Shown here piece after piece: positions 54,108 to 63,134 of a stretch of 64,000 bases of DNA (position 1 is the first letter of the stretch; every line of letters begins with the position of its first letter). This DNA is from Bradyrhizobium zhanjiangense (GTDB lineage Bacteria > Pseudomonadota > Alphaproteobacteria > Rhizobiales > Xanthobacteraceae): contig NZ_CP022221.1 in assembly GCF_004114935.1 (NCBI RefSeq), positions 7,523,001 through 7,587,000 on the forward strand. Reading direction: 5' to 3'. The notes below the pieces were generated by a model. It was given only the letters and a program-made list of their open reading frames with translations. It had not been told where the DNA came from and searched no databases. A program made the position numbers and the translations under genes.

Positions 54108-55037
54108 CTAGGCTAGCCTCTCCATGACCCAGTCGTGCAGCCCGAGCCGCATGATGGTCGCACCGAGCTCGCGACCGGTCCAGACGTGAATATCAGCCCG
54201 GTCGTCGGGGGCGCTCAGCGCCCCCTTCGGCGAATGGCAAATGAAGAAGAACCGGTCGAACTGCTCGGCGGCGTCCGTCCGCCGGATATAGGCGTCCAGT
54301 GTCTTTTGGTTGGCGGCAGATTTAACCTGGACTGCGGCCCGCTCGTTGATCACCGGGTGCTCCAGCTCGAGGTCGACCAGCTTTTTGGTGCCACCGAGCA
54401 TGGAGACCCGGTTCCAGCCACTGCGCGCAAAGATGATGTCAACGAGGGTTTCGAAATCGGCCCAGTGCAGCAGCCGCAGGGCCTCGATCGTCACCTCAAT
54501 CAGTGCGGTCCGGATTTGGCTGGCCTTCGCGACGATCGGCTCCTCGATGCCATTGATGCGCCGTAGCAGATAGTCGTGCGCTTTGACGGCGCAGATCGTT
54601 CGCCGATAGCTTGCGACCTTGGTCAGCTTGGTGCTGAGCGAGTTTATTTTTAGCGGCGTCCCATTGACGTCGGTGTTGCACCACCCGCCGATGGCTTTTC
54701 TGAAGCGCTCGCCTGCCCGCGCTGGATCAGGTTTGACCCAGGTGACCTCTGGCTCGGCAAACGTCCACCACAGATGATCGCGCGCGAACGTGATCCAAAG
54801 ACACGCTTCGTCCAAATCGTAGAAGTCGGCAACCTCCTGCGCGTCGCGCGCGGCGGCCTGCGGCGACCGGCCAAGCGCAATCAGGTGGGTGATGATCTTC
54901 GCCCGGTTGCCTTCACGGGCAAGTTCGTGGGTCACCGACCCATAGCCGAAGTGCAGCTCAGCGCGGTCCAGGCTGTTCTCCCACCGGCCGCCAGCGCCGA
55001 GCTTGATGTACCGAACCGTCGTCGCTGAAACCTTCAT
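54108..55037 (-). CDS. Mrr-like restriction endonuclease-fold protein
   Basis: A 309-residue protein from the ATG at 55037 (GGGG upstream; the frame extends to 55079). The C-terminal half carries a PD-(D/E)XK nuclease pattern of the Mrr type: FETLVDIIFARSGWNRVSML at 195-214, the acidic D222-L-E and Q237-V-K239 in AAVQVKSAA. The N-terminal 180 residues are helical and unassigned (SLDRAELHFGYGSVTHELAR). It may be a stand-alone restriction or defence nuclease. It faces the terminase and is divergent from an XRE regulator, an arrangement seen in controlled restriction and toxin-like loci. Target and partner are unknown. Confidence 0.75.
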   Translation of the reverse strand: MKVSATTVRYIKLGAGGRWENSLDRAELHFGYGSVTHELAREGNRAKIITHLIALGRSPQAAARDAQEVADFYDLDEACLWITFARDHLWWTFAEPEVTWVKPDPARAGERFRKAIGGWCNTDVNGTPLKINSLSTKLTKVASYRRTICAVKAHDYLLRRINGIEEPIVAKASQIRTALIEVTIEALRLLHWADFETLVDIIFARSGWNRVSMLGGTKKLVDLELEHPVINERAAVQVKSAANQKTLDAYIRRTDAAEQFDRFFFICHSPKGALSAPDDRADIHVWTGRELGATIMRLGLHDWVMERLA

Positions 55038-55079
55038 AAGGTGCCCCGTGGCTGTACCACTGATAGCTCGGCCAACCAA

Positions 55080-55102
55080 AATTATCCGGTTTTGGGATAA
55101 TC
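55080..55102. promoter_or_regulatory. Inverted repeat in nuclease/XRE divergent gap
   Basis: ATTATCC (55081-55087) and GGATAAT (55095-55101) form perfect 7-base arms around CGGTTTT. The repeat sits between the divergent nuclease and XRE genes, where an autoregulatory operator is expected. Its function is inferred. Confidence 0.55.
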
Positions 55103-55150
55103 CAAGTTCAGGATCAAGTTGACCGCCGCCGATTCTCTGGCCCGGCGGTC

Positions 55151-55423
55151 ATGCAAAAGTCCCTGAGATCCGCGGAACATGCCCGCCTGATCGAACTTCT
55201 TGTCGCAGCGCGACAGAAGGCCGGCATCCGCCAGCATGCTTTGGCCAAGAAGCTCGGACGGCCGCAATCGTTCATTGCTAAATATGAGGGCGGCGAACGA
55301 CGGATCGATGTCGTAGAATTTGTCGCGATCGCCCGAGCGCTGGGCGTTGATCCCGTGAAGCTGTTCCGGGAATTGCTGTCGGCTAAAGCTCGTGGTTCTG
55401 CTCCCAAGCGGCCCACGCGCTAA
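55151..55423 (+). CDS. XRE-family helix-turn-helix regulator
   Basis: A 90-residue DNA-binding protein with a Cro/C1-type HTH at about 12-68: LIELLVAARQKAGIRQHALA, then KKLGRPQSFIAKYEGGERRI and LGVDPVKLF. Its size fits controller (C) proteins of restriction systems and small phage repressors. It diverges from the nuclease gene with a 113-base gap, in which TTATCC-x-GGATAA-like symmetry (ATTATCCGGTTTTGGGATAAT near 55081-55101) could be its operator. It probably controls the nuclease and itself. Confidence 0.88.
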   Translation: MQKSLRSAEHARLIELLVAARQKAGIRQHALAKKLGRPQSFIAKYEGGERRIDVVEFVAIARALGVDPVKLFRELLSAKARGSAPKRPTR

Positions 55424-55516
55424 GCCCCATCAGGCTTTGGCGGGCGGTTTTAGGAGCTCTGCCGCGGCCATGGGGGTGGTGCGGACAATTTCCAGAACGA
55501 AGCCAAGTGACCAGCG

Positions 55517-55903
55517 TCAACCTTTAAGGCTGAGCGCTCGAAGCGCCCGCCTCTGTTGCACCAAAGCGGCCCGTTCGTAGCGCTCAAGCCCTTTAAGACA
55601 TTTTAGGTCTGCCGGAAGCGGCCCGCCCAACAGCGCCGTCAACTTCTCCTGCCGCAAAGTGCGGAGGCGCAGCAGCGCGAGCTTGGACCGTGCAAGTACC
55701 ATCGCCGACTCCGGTGTGACCTGATGCCCGAGCCCCAAAGCAATTGCGACGGCGAAATTCTCCGTCACGGCAGGATCGCCACTCCGCGCCAACCCATGGC
55801 GCAGCGCATTTTGGCTGGACCTCGCCTTTCCACCCGCCGTTTTCGGGCCGGTGCTGCGCTTGGCGTTGCTGCGATTGGCTTCGATTTGTCGAATTGACGC
55901 CAT
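55517..55903 (-). CDS. Conserved-type hypothetical protein (STGPKT motif)
   Basis: A 128-residue protein from the ATG at 55903 with GAGGAG seven bases upstream. The N-terminus RQIEANRSNAKRSTGPKTAG then GKARSSQNALRHGL is a motif I have seen in many uncharacterised alphaproteobacterial proteins, often near mobile elements. The rest is helical and basic (LARSKLALLRLRTLRQEKLT). The function is unknown. The open frame continues to 56119, but the ribosome site and motif fix the shorter start. It diverges from the YqaJ-type gene. Confidence 0.8.
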   Translation of the reverse strand: MASIRQIEANRSNAKRSTGPKTAGGKARSSQNALRHGLARSGDPAVTENFAVAIALGLGHQVTPESAMVLARSKLALLRLRTLRQEKLTALLGGPLPADLKCLKGLERYERAALVQQRRALRALSLKG

Positions 55904-56149
55904 GTCCGAGCTCCTCGGCTTTTGCTGATTGCGACACCCGGAGAACTCGCTCCAATGCATTGAGATATCAAGATTTTTCGGGGCGAAAGAACAGCAAATT
56001 TGCTGCAGAAAGGACTGGCATTCCCGCGCAAAAGGAGCGTTACTGATCCGACCGGGCCTTGGCCGTTGGCCCCGGTCGCTCTCCTCCCCGGTGCGGGGCT
56101 TTTGGTGGTGCGGCGGCAAGCCGCGTGTGCCAAACCAAGGAGAGACCCG

Positions 56150-57010
56150 GTGATCCCGATTTCAACCGACGGCGCCGAGGCGCCCCACTCCGTCATCAGG
56201 TTCAGCCCGCACGACCGGCGCGCCTTCATCGGCGGCTCGGACGTGCGCATCATCATGGGCGACGATCAGGACGAGCTCATGCGCCTGTGGCGGGAAAAGC
56301 GCGGCGAGATCGCGCCCCAAGATTTGTCCCGCAACCTGGTCGTACAGCTCGGCATCGCCACCGAAGCGCTCAACCGCAGCTGGTACCAGGCCGCCACGGG
56401 TCAAACGATCACCGACATTCAGAAACGGATGCGCCATCCCGTCCACTCCTGGATGGCGGCCACGCTGGACGGCATGGTCGCGCAGAGCGGCGCGGTGTTC
56501 GAGGCCAAGTTCATGCTGCCCTGGGCCTTTACCGAGGAGGCAGCGGCCGAGAAGCACATGGCGCAGCTGCAACACAACATGTGGGTGGTCGCGGCGCGCT
56601 CGGCGGTGCTTTCGATCATCACCGGCGGCGGCAAATGGGTGGAGATCACCGTGCATGCCGATCCGCTCTACCAGCACCTGCTGCTGACCGCGGAAAAGAA
56701 GTTCTGGCGCTGCGTGCAGAGCGGCGAGCCGCCGCTGCTGTTCGGGATCGAGACCCCGCGCCCGCGGCTCGCGGCGATCAAGGTCGTCGACATGACCGCC
56801 TCCAATCGATGGGCCGAGTGCGCGGCGAGTTACCTGCGCACCCGGGCGGCCCATGGCGAGCACGAACTGGCCAAGACCGAGCTCAAGAAGCTGCTGCCCG
56901 AGGATGCCAAGGAGGCATTTGGCCACGGCGTTCGCGCCAAGCGCTCCAAAGCCGGCGCGATCAGTTTTGATCCGGTTGAGACGGGGCGCGTCCATGCACC
57001 AGGCCAGTGA
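56150..57010 (+). CDS. YqaJ-type viral recombinase/exonuclease
   Basis: A phage 5'-3' exonuclease of the lambda-exonuclease fold, 286 residues from the GTG at 56150 with AAGGAGA eight bases upstream. The YqaJ features are [10 protein letters not shown] near 28-37, E72 in LGIATE, D107 in LDG, and the catalytic E118-x-K120 in FEAKF, followed by [15 protein letters not shown]. It makes single-strand tails for the annealing protein encoded next; the two genes overlap by 17 bases, a standard exonuclease/annealase pair. The C-terminal tail is basic. Confidence 0.9.
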   Translation: MIPISTDGAEAPHSVIRFSPHDRRAFIGGSDVRIIMGDDQDELMRLWREKRGEIAPQDLSRNLVVQLGIATEALNRSWYQAATGQTITDIQKRMRHPVHSWMAATLDGMVAQSGAVFEAKFMLPWAFTEEAAAEKHMAQLQHNMWVVAARSAVLSIITGGGKWVEITVHADPLYQHLLLTAEKKFWRCVQSGEPPLLFGIETPRPRLAAIKVVDMTASNRWAECAASYLRTRAAHGEHELAKTELKKLLPEDAKEAFGHGVRAKRSKAGAISFDPVETGRVHAPGQ

Positions 57011-58121
57011 GCATATCGGGGCGATCGCAGCCGCCTTGGCCCGTGCGCAAGCCGAACTGACCAACCCGGAAAAGACCCTGACCGGGATGATCCGCTCGCC
57101 GTTCCTGCGCGATGACGACCGCACCTTTCGTTACGCCTCGCTGGCGAGCGGCCTCGACATCGTGCGCAAGACCCTCAGCCAGCAGGAGATCGCCACCATC
57201 CAGACCACCCGGGTCGAGGCCACCACCGGCCACATCCATCTCACCACCCTGCTCGCCCATTCCTCCGGCGAGTGGATCTCGTCGGACTGGCCGGTCTGCG
57301 CCACGAGGGACGTCGAGGCGCCGCACCGGATGGGCGCGGCGCTTACCTACGCCCGGCGCTACGCCCTGTTCGCGCTGGTCGGAATTGCCGGCGAGGATGA
57401 TCTGGACGCCCCGGACGCGGTGGCCAGCCCGCCGGCAGCAGAGCCGCAGGCAACCGCGGGCGCGAACCCCAAACCCGCCAAGGGGATGCTAAACCGCGCA
57501 CCGGTGCTGGGGCCGCCGCAGTCCGCCGAGCTCCGGGAGCAACTCTTGCGCCAGCTCGCATCCCTAGCCGCCAGCGAAGACCTGCTGGCCTGGGCCAAGG
57601 CCAGCCTGCCGCTGAAAAACACCCTGCTGGAAGGCGACGCCCGGGTCGTCGAGGCCGCCTATCAGGCCAAGCTTGAGGACGCCGCGGGTCCCGCGGCAGC
57701 AGCGCCGCTCCCTGCTGCGGACGCCGAGGCCGCGCTGCAGCCAGCGCTGCCTGAGACCGGGCTTGCCCATCCCAAGGAGCCTGCCCGCAAGCGCAGCAAG
57801 GCGCACCTGTTGTTTGTCCGGCAGCAGCCCTGCCTCGTCTGCCAGCAAACGCCGTGCGATGCCCATCATCTGAAGTTCGCCCAACCCAGAGCGCTCGGCC
57901 GCAAGGTCAGTGATGAGTTCGCCGTTCCGTTGTGTCGCGCGCATCACGAGGAGCTGCATCGGCACGGCAACGAGCGCGCTTGGTGGACCAACCTGCAGAT
58001 CGCGCCGTTACCGGTCGCGCAGGACTTGTGGGCTGCGAGCCCCGTCCACGGTCCGGCCGACGCCGCGGTCGGCACCGCGCCCGGTCCCGCAAACCTTGGT
58101 TCGGAGGCCGCATCCCGATGA
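56994..58121 (+). CDS. ERF-family annealing protein fused to a Cys/His nuclease-like domain
   Basis: A single-strand annealing recombinase of 375 residues from the ATG at 56994. Residues 1-145 are ERF ([49 protein letters not shown]). A long Ala/Pro-rich linker follows to about 260. The C-terminal domain has [19 protein letters not shown] (C280, C283, C288, H291, H292) and [19 protein letters not shown] (C314, H317, H318, H322), a zinc-binding HNH/DUF968-like arrangement. An annealase joined to a probable nuclease is unusual. It overlaps yqaJ before it and the next gene after it by four bases. Confidence 0.87.
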   Translation: MHQASEHIGAIAAALARAQAELTNPEKTLTGMIRSPFLRDDDRTFRYASLASGLDIVRKTLSQQEIATIQTTRVEATTGHIHLTTLLAHSSGEWISSDWPVCATRDVEAPHRMGAALTYARRYALFALVGIAGEDDLDAPDAVASPPAAEPQATAGANPKPAKGMLNRAPVLGPPQSAELREQLLRQLASLAASEDLLAWAKASLPLKNTLLEGDARVVEAAYQAKLEDAAGPAAAAPLPAADAEAALQPALPETGLAHPKEPARKRSKAHLLFVRQQPCLVCQQTPCDAHHLKFAQPRALGRKVSDEFAVPLCRAHHEELHRHGNERAWWTNLQIAPLPVAQDLWAASPVHGPADAAVGTAPGPANLGSEAASR

Positions 58122-58693
58122 ACGGGCCCTTCCAAACGGCGCGCGAACTGACCGCAACGGCGCTGCCGGTCGAGTTTGAGGCGTTGGCGCCGCCGCCCCT
58201 GCTGCTGCCCGGGGAACACCTCGAACATTACCAGGCCCTGCGGCAGGCGATCTTCGCGGACCTTGCGCCCCGATCCGCCATCGAGTGGCTGCTCGCAATC
58301 GACGTCGCCGAACTGTCCTGGGAAATCCAACGCTACCGCGTATTGCGGCACAAGTTGCTCGAGACCTATCGCCAAAAGGCGATTGAAGCGTCCCTCCGGC
58401 ACATCGACATGGCCGGGATCGCTGCCGACTTCGAAGATCAGGCCGAGTACTATACGCTGCAAAACGCGTTGAGCTGGCGCATTGATCCCATCGCTGCGAC
58501 CGAGATCGACGCGCGCCTGGCGTCCTATGGCTTCGATGCGCACGCCATCAACACGGAGGTCTACGTGCAGGCGCGCGACATCCTGGTCCTGTTCGAGGGC
58601 CTGCTCAACGCCGCACAAACCAAACGCATGCTGCTGCTTCGCGAGATCAGGAATCAGCGCTTCGCGGCTGGACCGATGCCCCGGCCGCGCTGA
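58118..58693 (+). CDS. Hypothetical helical protein of the phage-derived island
   Basis: A 191-residue protein starting with the ATG of an ATGA overlap with the ERF gene. It is strongly helical and charged: [41 protein letters not shown] do not recognise a named family, though similar helical proteins occur in Bradyrhizobium relatives. Coupling to the exonuclease/annealase pair suggests a role in phage recombination or replication. A degenerate second copy of its C-terminal third follows immediately downstream. Confidence 0.75.
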   Translation: MNGPFQTARELTATALPVEFEALAPPPLLLPGEHLEHYQALRQAIFADLAPRSAIEWLLAIDVAELSWEIQRYRVLRHKLLETYRQKAIEASLRHIDMAGIAADFEDQAEYYTLQNALSWRIDPIAATEIDARLASYGFDAHAINTEVYVQARDILVLFEGLLNAAQTKRMLLLREIRNQRFAAGPMPRPR

Positions 58694-58789
58694 AAGATCA
58701 GATCGAGGTCCCAAGCGCGAGCTCTCCATTCCGGCTTGCGCTCAAGGATAGCTTCAGTTCGATCGCGGTCCGTCAGAGGCAGGAAGCAC

Positions 58790-59010
58790 ACGATCCAACA
58801 TGCACTGAGCTGGCGGCTCGATCCGATCCTTCATCCGACATAGAGGATCGCCTTTCCACCTACGGCTTAGACCAACACGCAATTAGCATGGAGGAGGTGT
58901 GTACGCGCAAGCACCAGATACCTTCTTCGAAGGCCTACTCTACGCCGCGCGGCTCGGAGTTGCTGCTTCTCAAGGAAATCAAAGGCCATCGAAGCCTTCT
59001 GCAGCTCAAG
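58790..59010 (+). pseudogene. Degenerate tandem copy of the 58118-58693 gene
   Basis: DNA from about 58796 (TGAGCTGGCGGCTCGATCCG) to about 59000 follows the sequence of 58461-58665 of the intact gene (TGAGCTGGCGCATTGATCCC), offset about 336 bases. Parallel stretches include the region encoding NAALLWR-like, [13 protein letters not shown] and LLLREI-like segments. Frameshifts and in-frame stops (for example TAG near 58841) prevent translation. Confidence 0.65.
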
Positions 59011-59228
59011 GCAAATCTTAAAGGTCAAGCATCCAAGCGCGCGAACAGCGGTTAACGTGCAGCGTCCTAAGCGCCGATCTCCGCGAATGCCCAGCGCTTT
59101 TGGTCCATTTGCCCAAAGAATGGGCGGCCACGTCGCGTCGGCGCCTTTTCCCAAAGTGCAAGCTATTCGGGTTCGGAGATTCCAGCCAAATTCCGGTCTT
59201 TGCGTTGCTGGACGGCGGCGTCCCCGCT

Positions 59229-59572
59229 ATGAGGAAGGTGACTCGACTTTATCGTATTGCAGGATGGCTGGCTCTGGGGCCACTTACGCTCGTGACGCTT
59301 GGTCCCGTTCATGACAAGACCTCAAGCTAGCTTTTCCGAACCGCCCTGTGCGTCCAGTCCTGCTCGTGAATGGAAGCGCAATTCTCCTTGAGATTCTGCA
59401 ACTACTTGCGCCCGACGGGCACGGTCGCCTAGTAGATGCAATGACCAAGATTGCGGGAGCTTCGTCGGGCATAATGCTGACTCGCCTCGCGCTCAATTCT
59501 TGGCAAGCAAAATTGAGAAGCGCGCCTGCGGTGAGCACTGTCATCAGGCGCAGAGAGCAGGTTCAGCTTTAG
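59229..59572 (+). pseudogene. Broken VanZ-like membrane protein gene
   Basis: An N-terminal piece (59229-59330, VTRLYRIAGWLALGPLTLVT) resembles the first helix of VanZ-family proteins. A second piece in another frame (59348-59572) holds ILLEILQLLAPDGHGRLVDA and KIAGASSGIMLTRLAL, like the family's C-terminal motif (E-x-L-Q-x-x-x-P-x-R-H). The middle helices are missing, so the gene was lost by deletion and frameshift. VanZ-like genes are often found beside EPS genes, and the second gmd follows. Confidence 0.55.
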
Positions 59573-59769
59573 CCGATCACATCGCTGCTGCGTCGGCTTG
59601 ATCGCCCGGTACACTCACTTTGCCGGCACTAGCCTGAGCCTACTTTGGCCTTCAAAATGTCCGGCTCCGTTAACATTAGCGGCCAATCCGCTCGAAAATT
59701 TACTCTGTTTCAGGTAGCCCCGATCAAAGGTATTGGCTAAGAACACCTGCCAATATCGACGAGATTTGC

Positions 59770-60861
59770 ATGACCAAAAAACGCGCACTCATTACCGGTG
59801 TTACGGGACAGGACGGGGCCTATCTGGCCGAACTTCTTCTACAGAAGGGATACGAGGTCCATGGCATCAAGCGCCGGACCTCGCTCTTCAATACCGACCG
59901 CATCGATCACCTTTACCTTGACCCGCATGAGCCCGACCCGCCGTTCCGGTTGCACTACGGCGACCTCACGGACTCGTCGAGCCTGATCCGGATCGTCGGG
60001 CAGGTGCAGCCTAATGAGATCTATAATCTCGCTGCCCAAAGCCATGTTGCCGTTTCGTTTGAGGAACCGGAATACACCGCAAATTCAGACGCCTTGGGCG
60101 CGCTTCGGATTTTAGAGGCGATCCGGATCGTTGGCCTGGAGAAGAAGACGCGTTTCTACCAAGCCTCGACGTCCGAACTCTATGGTCTCGTGCAGGAGAT
60201 CCCGCAAAAGGAGACGACGCCCTTCTACCCGCGTTCCCCTTACGCGGTCGCCAAGCTCTACGCGTATTGGATCACCGTGAACTATCGTGAAGCCTACGGC
60301 ATGTATGCCTGCAATGGCATCCTGTTCAATCACGAATCTCCCGTCCGCGGCGAGACCTTTGTCACCCGAAAAATCACGCGCGCCCTGGCGCGGATCCATT
60401 TGGGCCTGCAGGAACGTTTATATCTCGGTAATCTCGACGCGCTCCGCGACTGGGGACATGCCCGCGATTATGTTGAGATGCAGTGGTTGATGTTGCAGCA
60501 GGAGAAGGCAGAGGATTTCGTCATCGCTACCGGCAAACAACACTCGGTGAGGGACTTCGTCAACGTCGCGGCCAGCGAGATTGGAATGCGAATTCGCTGG
60601 GAAGGCGCGGGGGTCGATGAAAAGGGATACGATGCCAAAACTGGAAAGTGCGTTGTATCGGTCGATCCCAGGTACTTCCGACCGACCGAGGTCGAGACGC
60701 TTCTCGGTGATCCTGCCAAGGCGAAACAGAAGCTCGGCTGGGAGCCGAAAACGTCGTTCGAGAGCCTAGTTCGGGAGATGATGAAGGAGGATCTCGAATC
60801 CGCGAAGCGGGACGAACTGATCAAGCAGCACGGCTTCCGCTACTTCGCGCGACACGAATAG
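59770..60861 (+). CDS. gmd: GDP-mannose 4,6-dehydratase (copy 2)
   Basis: A second Gmd of 363 residues, complete. The NADP motif is G10-VT-G13-QD-G16. The catalytic residues T134 and E136 in STSELYG and Y158/K162 in YAVAK are present, as is [14 protein letters not shown]. It is similar to but clearly distinct from copy 1 (for example [20 protein letters not shown] against [20 protein letters not shown]). No fcl gene is next to it, so its product may feed GDP-rhamnose, GDP-perosamine or the same fucose pathway. A helper that reduces the 4-keto sugar is not seen here. Confidence 0.96.
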   Translation: MTKKRALITGVTGQDGAYLAELLLQKGYEVHGIKRRTSLFNTDRIDHLYLDPHEPDPPFRLHYGDLTDSSSLIRIVGQVQPNEIYNLAAQSHVAVSFEEPEYTANSDALGALRILEAIRIVGLEKKTRFYQASTSELYGLVQEIPQKETTPFYPRSPYAVAKLYAYWITVNYREAYGMYACNGILFNHESPVRGETFVTRKITRALARIHLGLQERLYLGNLDALRDWGHARDYVEMQWLMLQQEKAEDFVIATGKQHSVRDFVNVAASEIGMRIRWEGAGVDEKGYDAKTGKCVVSVDPRYFRPTEVETLLGDPAKAKQKLGWEPKTSFESLVREMMKEDLESAKRDELIKQHGFRYFARHE

Positions 60862-61014
60862 CCTGTCGGCGGGTCGTCATCGCGATTGATGAGAAGCAAG
60901 TACGCGCTCTCGCGGCGCTTACTGTTGGCTGCTCTTGCCCAAGCGACGTCATCGGTGTCATCCCTCTTTAGGGCAAGCGAACCGCATCTTCCACCGGCAG
61001 TGGGGAATGAGGCG

Positions 61015-61773
61015 TTAGAGACCAGACCGACGTCTCGCTGCTCTTGCCAAGACCCCAAGGTTTCCGAGCAGATGTCTTGCTGCTATCGCCGCACTCTTGC
61101 CTTCGGTGACTTCCTGGAGCTTATACTCAAAGTAGTCGGGCAAGACGCGATCCAGATCGAAGGGGCTGGTTAGCGACGAATAACCTTCGGGACAACAATC
61201 GCCGCGACAAAAAACGAGAAGGTTCTGTCGATACCAGGGCCGAATTCGGCTGTCGTCATATATCTGCGGTCGGACGCAATCGAAGGCGCTGTAACCATGT
61301 CCGCTGAAACGTTCTGCCCAGTAGGATGGCCACTGCTCGTTCAGGTGGTTTCTACCGCCTTGCCCTTTGACTGCAGCAGAGAACAGTACGATTGGTGCAG
61401 CGGCCACGAGCGCGGAAACGAACTCATTCGCGCTACTCTCGGGCAAATGCTCGGCCACCTCTAACGAACACGCCAAATCGAACTTGCGGCCGATATCGGT
61501 GATGGATCGAAGGTCCATGGATCTGAACCTTTCCGACGGAATTCTGAGCTGATCACGAGGCACATAGTCGCCGTCAATTCCGAGATAATCGCTCACACCG
61601 TTCGTAGCGAATTCGTGCAGCCAGGCGCCGACACCGCAGCCGACGTCAACGACCGAATTGACTTTGAAAAGTCGAAGCACCAGCGGGACGATCACCGACG
61701 CAGATTCGAACGACCCGCCTGACTGCTCCGCGAAGAACTGCGCACCGTAATGCTCAGCGACAGACTTCTCCAT
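61015..61773 (-). CDS. Class I SAM-dependent methyltransferase
   Basis: A 252-residue soluble methyltransferase from the ATG at 61773, which has a near-perfect GGAGGTG site five bases upstream (the frame begins at 61791). SAM-binding motif I is VVDVGCGVGAWLHEF, followed by the acidic YLGIDGDYV and the post-motif SLEVAEHLPE. The C-terminal part (FSGHGYSAFDCVRPQIYDDS) is typical of methyltransferases in polysaccharide clusters. The substrate is unknown; a sugar of the surface glycan is plausible from context. Confidence 0.9.
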   Translation of the reverse strand: MEKSVAEHYGAQFFAEQSGGSFESASVIVPLVLRLFKVNSVVDVGCGVGAWLHEFATNGVSDYLGIDGDYVPRDQLRIPSERFRSMDLRSITDIGRKFDLACSLEVAEHLPESSANEFVSALVAAAPIVLFSAAVKGQGGRNHLNEQWPSYWAERFSGHGYSAFDCVRPQIYDDSRIRPWYRQNLLVFCRGDCCPEGYSSLTSPFDLDRVLPDYFEYKLQEVTEGKSAAIAARHLLGNLGVLARAARRRSGL

Positions 61774-62212
61774 ATCAACACCTCCGGACACCCAACCCGC
61801 CGGACAACCAAGGCTGCGCCATGCCGGCGCATAACGTCAAGCCCGTCATCCATTGGAGTTTGCAGCAAAAATGCGACCTGTGCGATCGAGTTCCGCACTG
61901 CCACATTTGTGGTACGCGACCTCGGCTCGCGGATCGCACTCTCAACTTCGGGCGCTGCAATAATGCGTGCTCTATCGCGGCGATACGTTCGGGTGCTTTC
62001 GGAAAAGGCCTTCCTCCGTCTTCAATTGATCTTTCATCGACTTTGAATCTCCCGGGCATCATCGCGGACTTCGTCGAATGCGTCGCCGCTTTGCCGCCAT
62101 TGTTTCCAACGGAACACTGGCGTGCTTAGCATAGAGCGGGTTGACCTCCCTTCATGTGGAGGTCAAATTGCCGGGTGGGCTGTTCAGGGCGACAAGCACG
62201 GGCGAACTCATT
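61774..62212. other. Intergenic region between divergent methyltransferase genes
   Basis: A plus frame at 61821-62129 encodes 102 Cys-rich residues (CDLCDRVPHCHICGTRPRL) but has no ribosome site or family match and is not claimed. Minus frames here are also unsupported. Both methyltransferase promoters should lie in this gap. Confidence 0.45.
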
Positions 62213-62899
62213 ATGCTCACAGCGCCGCTACGCTTTGCCGGCCGATTGCGCCGCTACATTTCCCGTCGCCTTTACGGCGATCCCGACTCCTATCTTGAAC
62301 TATGTTCCGGCGTGATTCATGTCGGGGCAAATGCTGGCCAAGAACGAGACCTCTATGCCCGACACAAACTCAAAGTGGCGTGGATAGAACCTGTCCCGGA
62401 GCAATTTGAAAAGCTTCGACAAAACATCCGTTCGCTGCCTGACCAGCGGGCAATCAACGCGCTGATCGCCGATACTGATGGCAAGCCCTATACTTTCCAT
62501 GTCTCGAACAATGATGGCCTGTCATCGTCCATTCTGGATTTGCATGATCACAAGGACATTTGGCCGGATGTGCACTTCGTCCGCGACATAACGATTCGTT
62601 CTTCGACGTTGAAAACGGCTCTTGAAATGTGGCAGGTCGATCCCGGGCAATACAATGCCCTTGTGTTGGACACCCAGGGCTCGGAGTTGCTGGTTCTGCG
62701 GGGTGCGCAAGACATCTTGCGGCAATTCAGATTCATCAAGGCTGAAGCGGCGGACTTCGAGTCCTACCGGAATTGTGCGACCGTTGATCAAATACGCTCC
62801 TATCTGAAAGCTTTTGGCTTTCAGGTGAGACGCGAGGACCGGTTTGCGAAGCGTGCATCTGGTGGCGCCTATTTCGACATCTTGTTCGAACGCGTCTAA
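62213..62899 (+). CDS. FkbM-family methyltransferase
   Basis: A SAM-dependent methyltransferase of about 228 residues from the ATG at 62213; a TTG at 62141 with GAGCGGG upstream would add 24. Features are VIHVGANAGQERDLYARHKL (SAM motif I), WIEPVPEQFEKLRQNI, and LVLDTQGSELLVLRGAQDIL, the FkbM D-x-x-G-x-E-x-x-v-L-x-G signature. The acceptor is probably a sugar hydroxyl of the surface polysaccharide. It is divergent from the other methyltransferase gene and precedes an acyltransferase. Confidence 0.9.
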   Translation: MLTAPLRFAGRLRRYISRRLYGDPDSYLELCSGVIHVGANAGQERDLYARHKLKVAWIEPVPEQFEKLRQNIRSLPDQRAINALIADTDGKPYTFHVSNNDGLSSSILDLHDHKDIWPDVHFVRDITIRSSTLKTALEMWQVDPGQYNALVLDTQGSELLVLRGAQDILRQFRFIKAEAADFESYRNCATVDQIRSYLKAFGFQVRREDRFAKRASGGAYFDILFERV

Positions 62900-63134
62900 G
62901 GCTGAGGTCACCGAATAACGCCAACCTGCCGGCTTTGGTCGGAGCGGATATTATCTGCAGATTACTTCTTCGCGCCTGGCGGGTCAGGTCCGACTTCTCC
63001 TTCGCGTATCCGCCGACACTAGCCCTTGCCTCGCCGCCGCCGCACGAACATCCGAAAACGGACAAACTCCCCGAACGAAATGCGTGGTACTGATTGTTCG
63101 CGCGTTTCCAGATGCAATGTGCACAGCAATAGAC

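Noticed and set aside
61821-62129. Cys-rich 102-residue frame (CDLCDRVPHCHICG)
   Set aside because: CxxC pairs looked like a zinc protein, but there is no ribosome site, the rest of the chain is unlike a folded domain, and other frames are also open.
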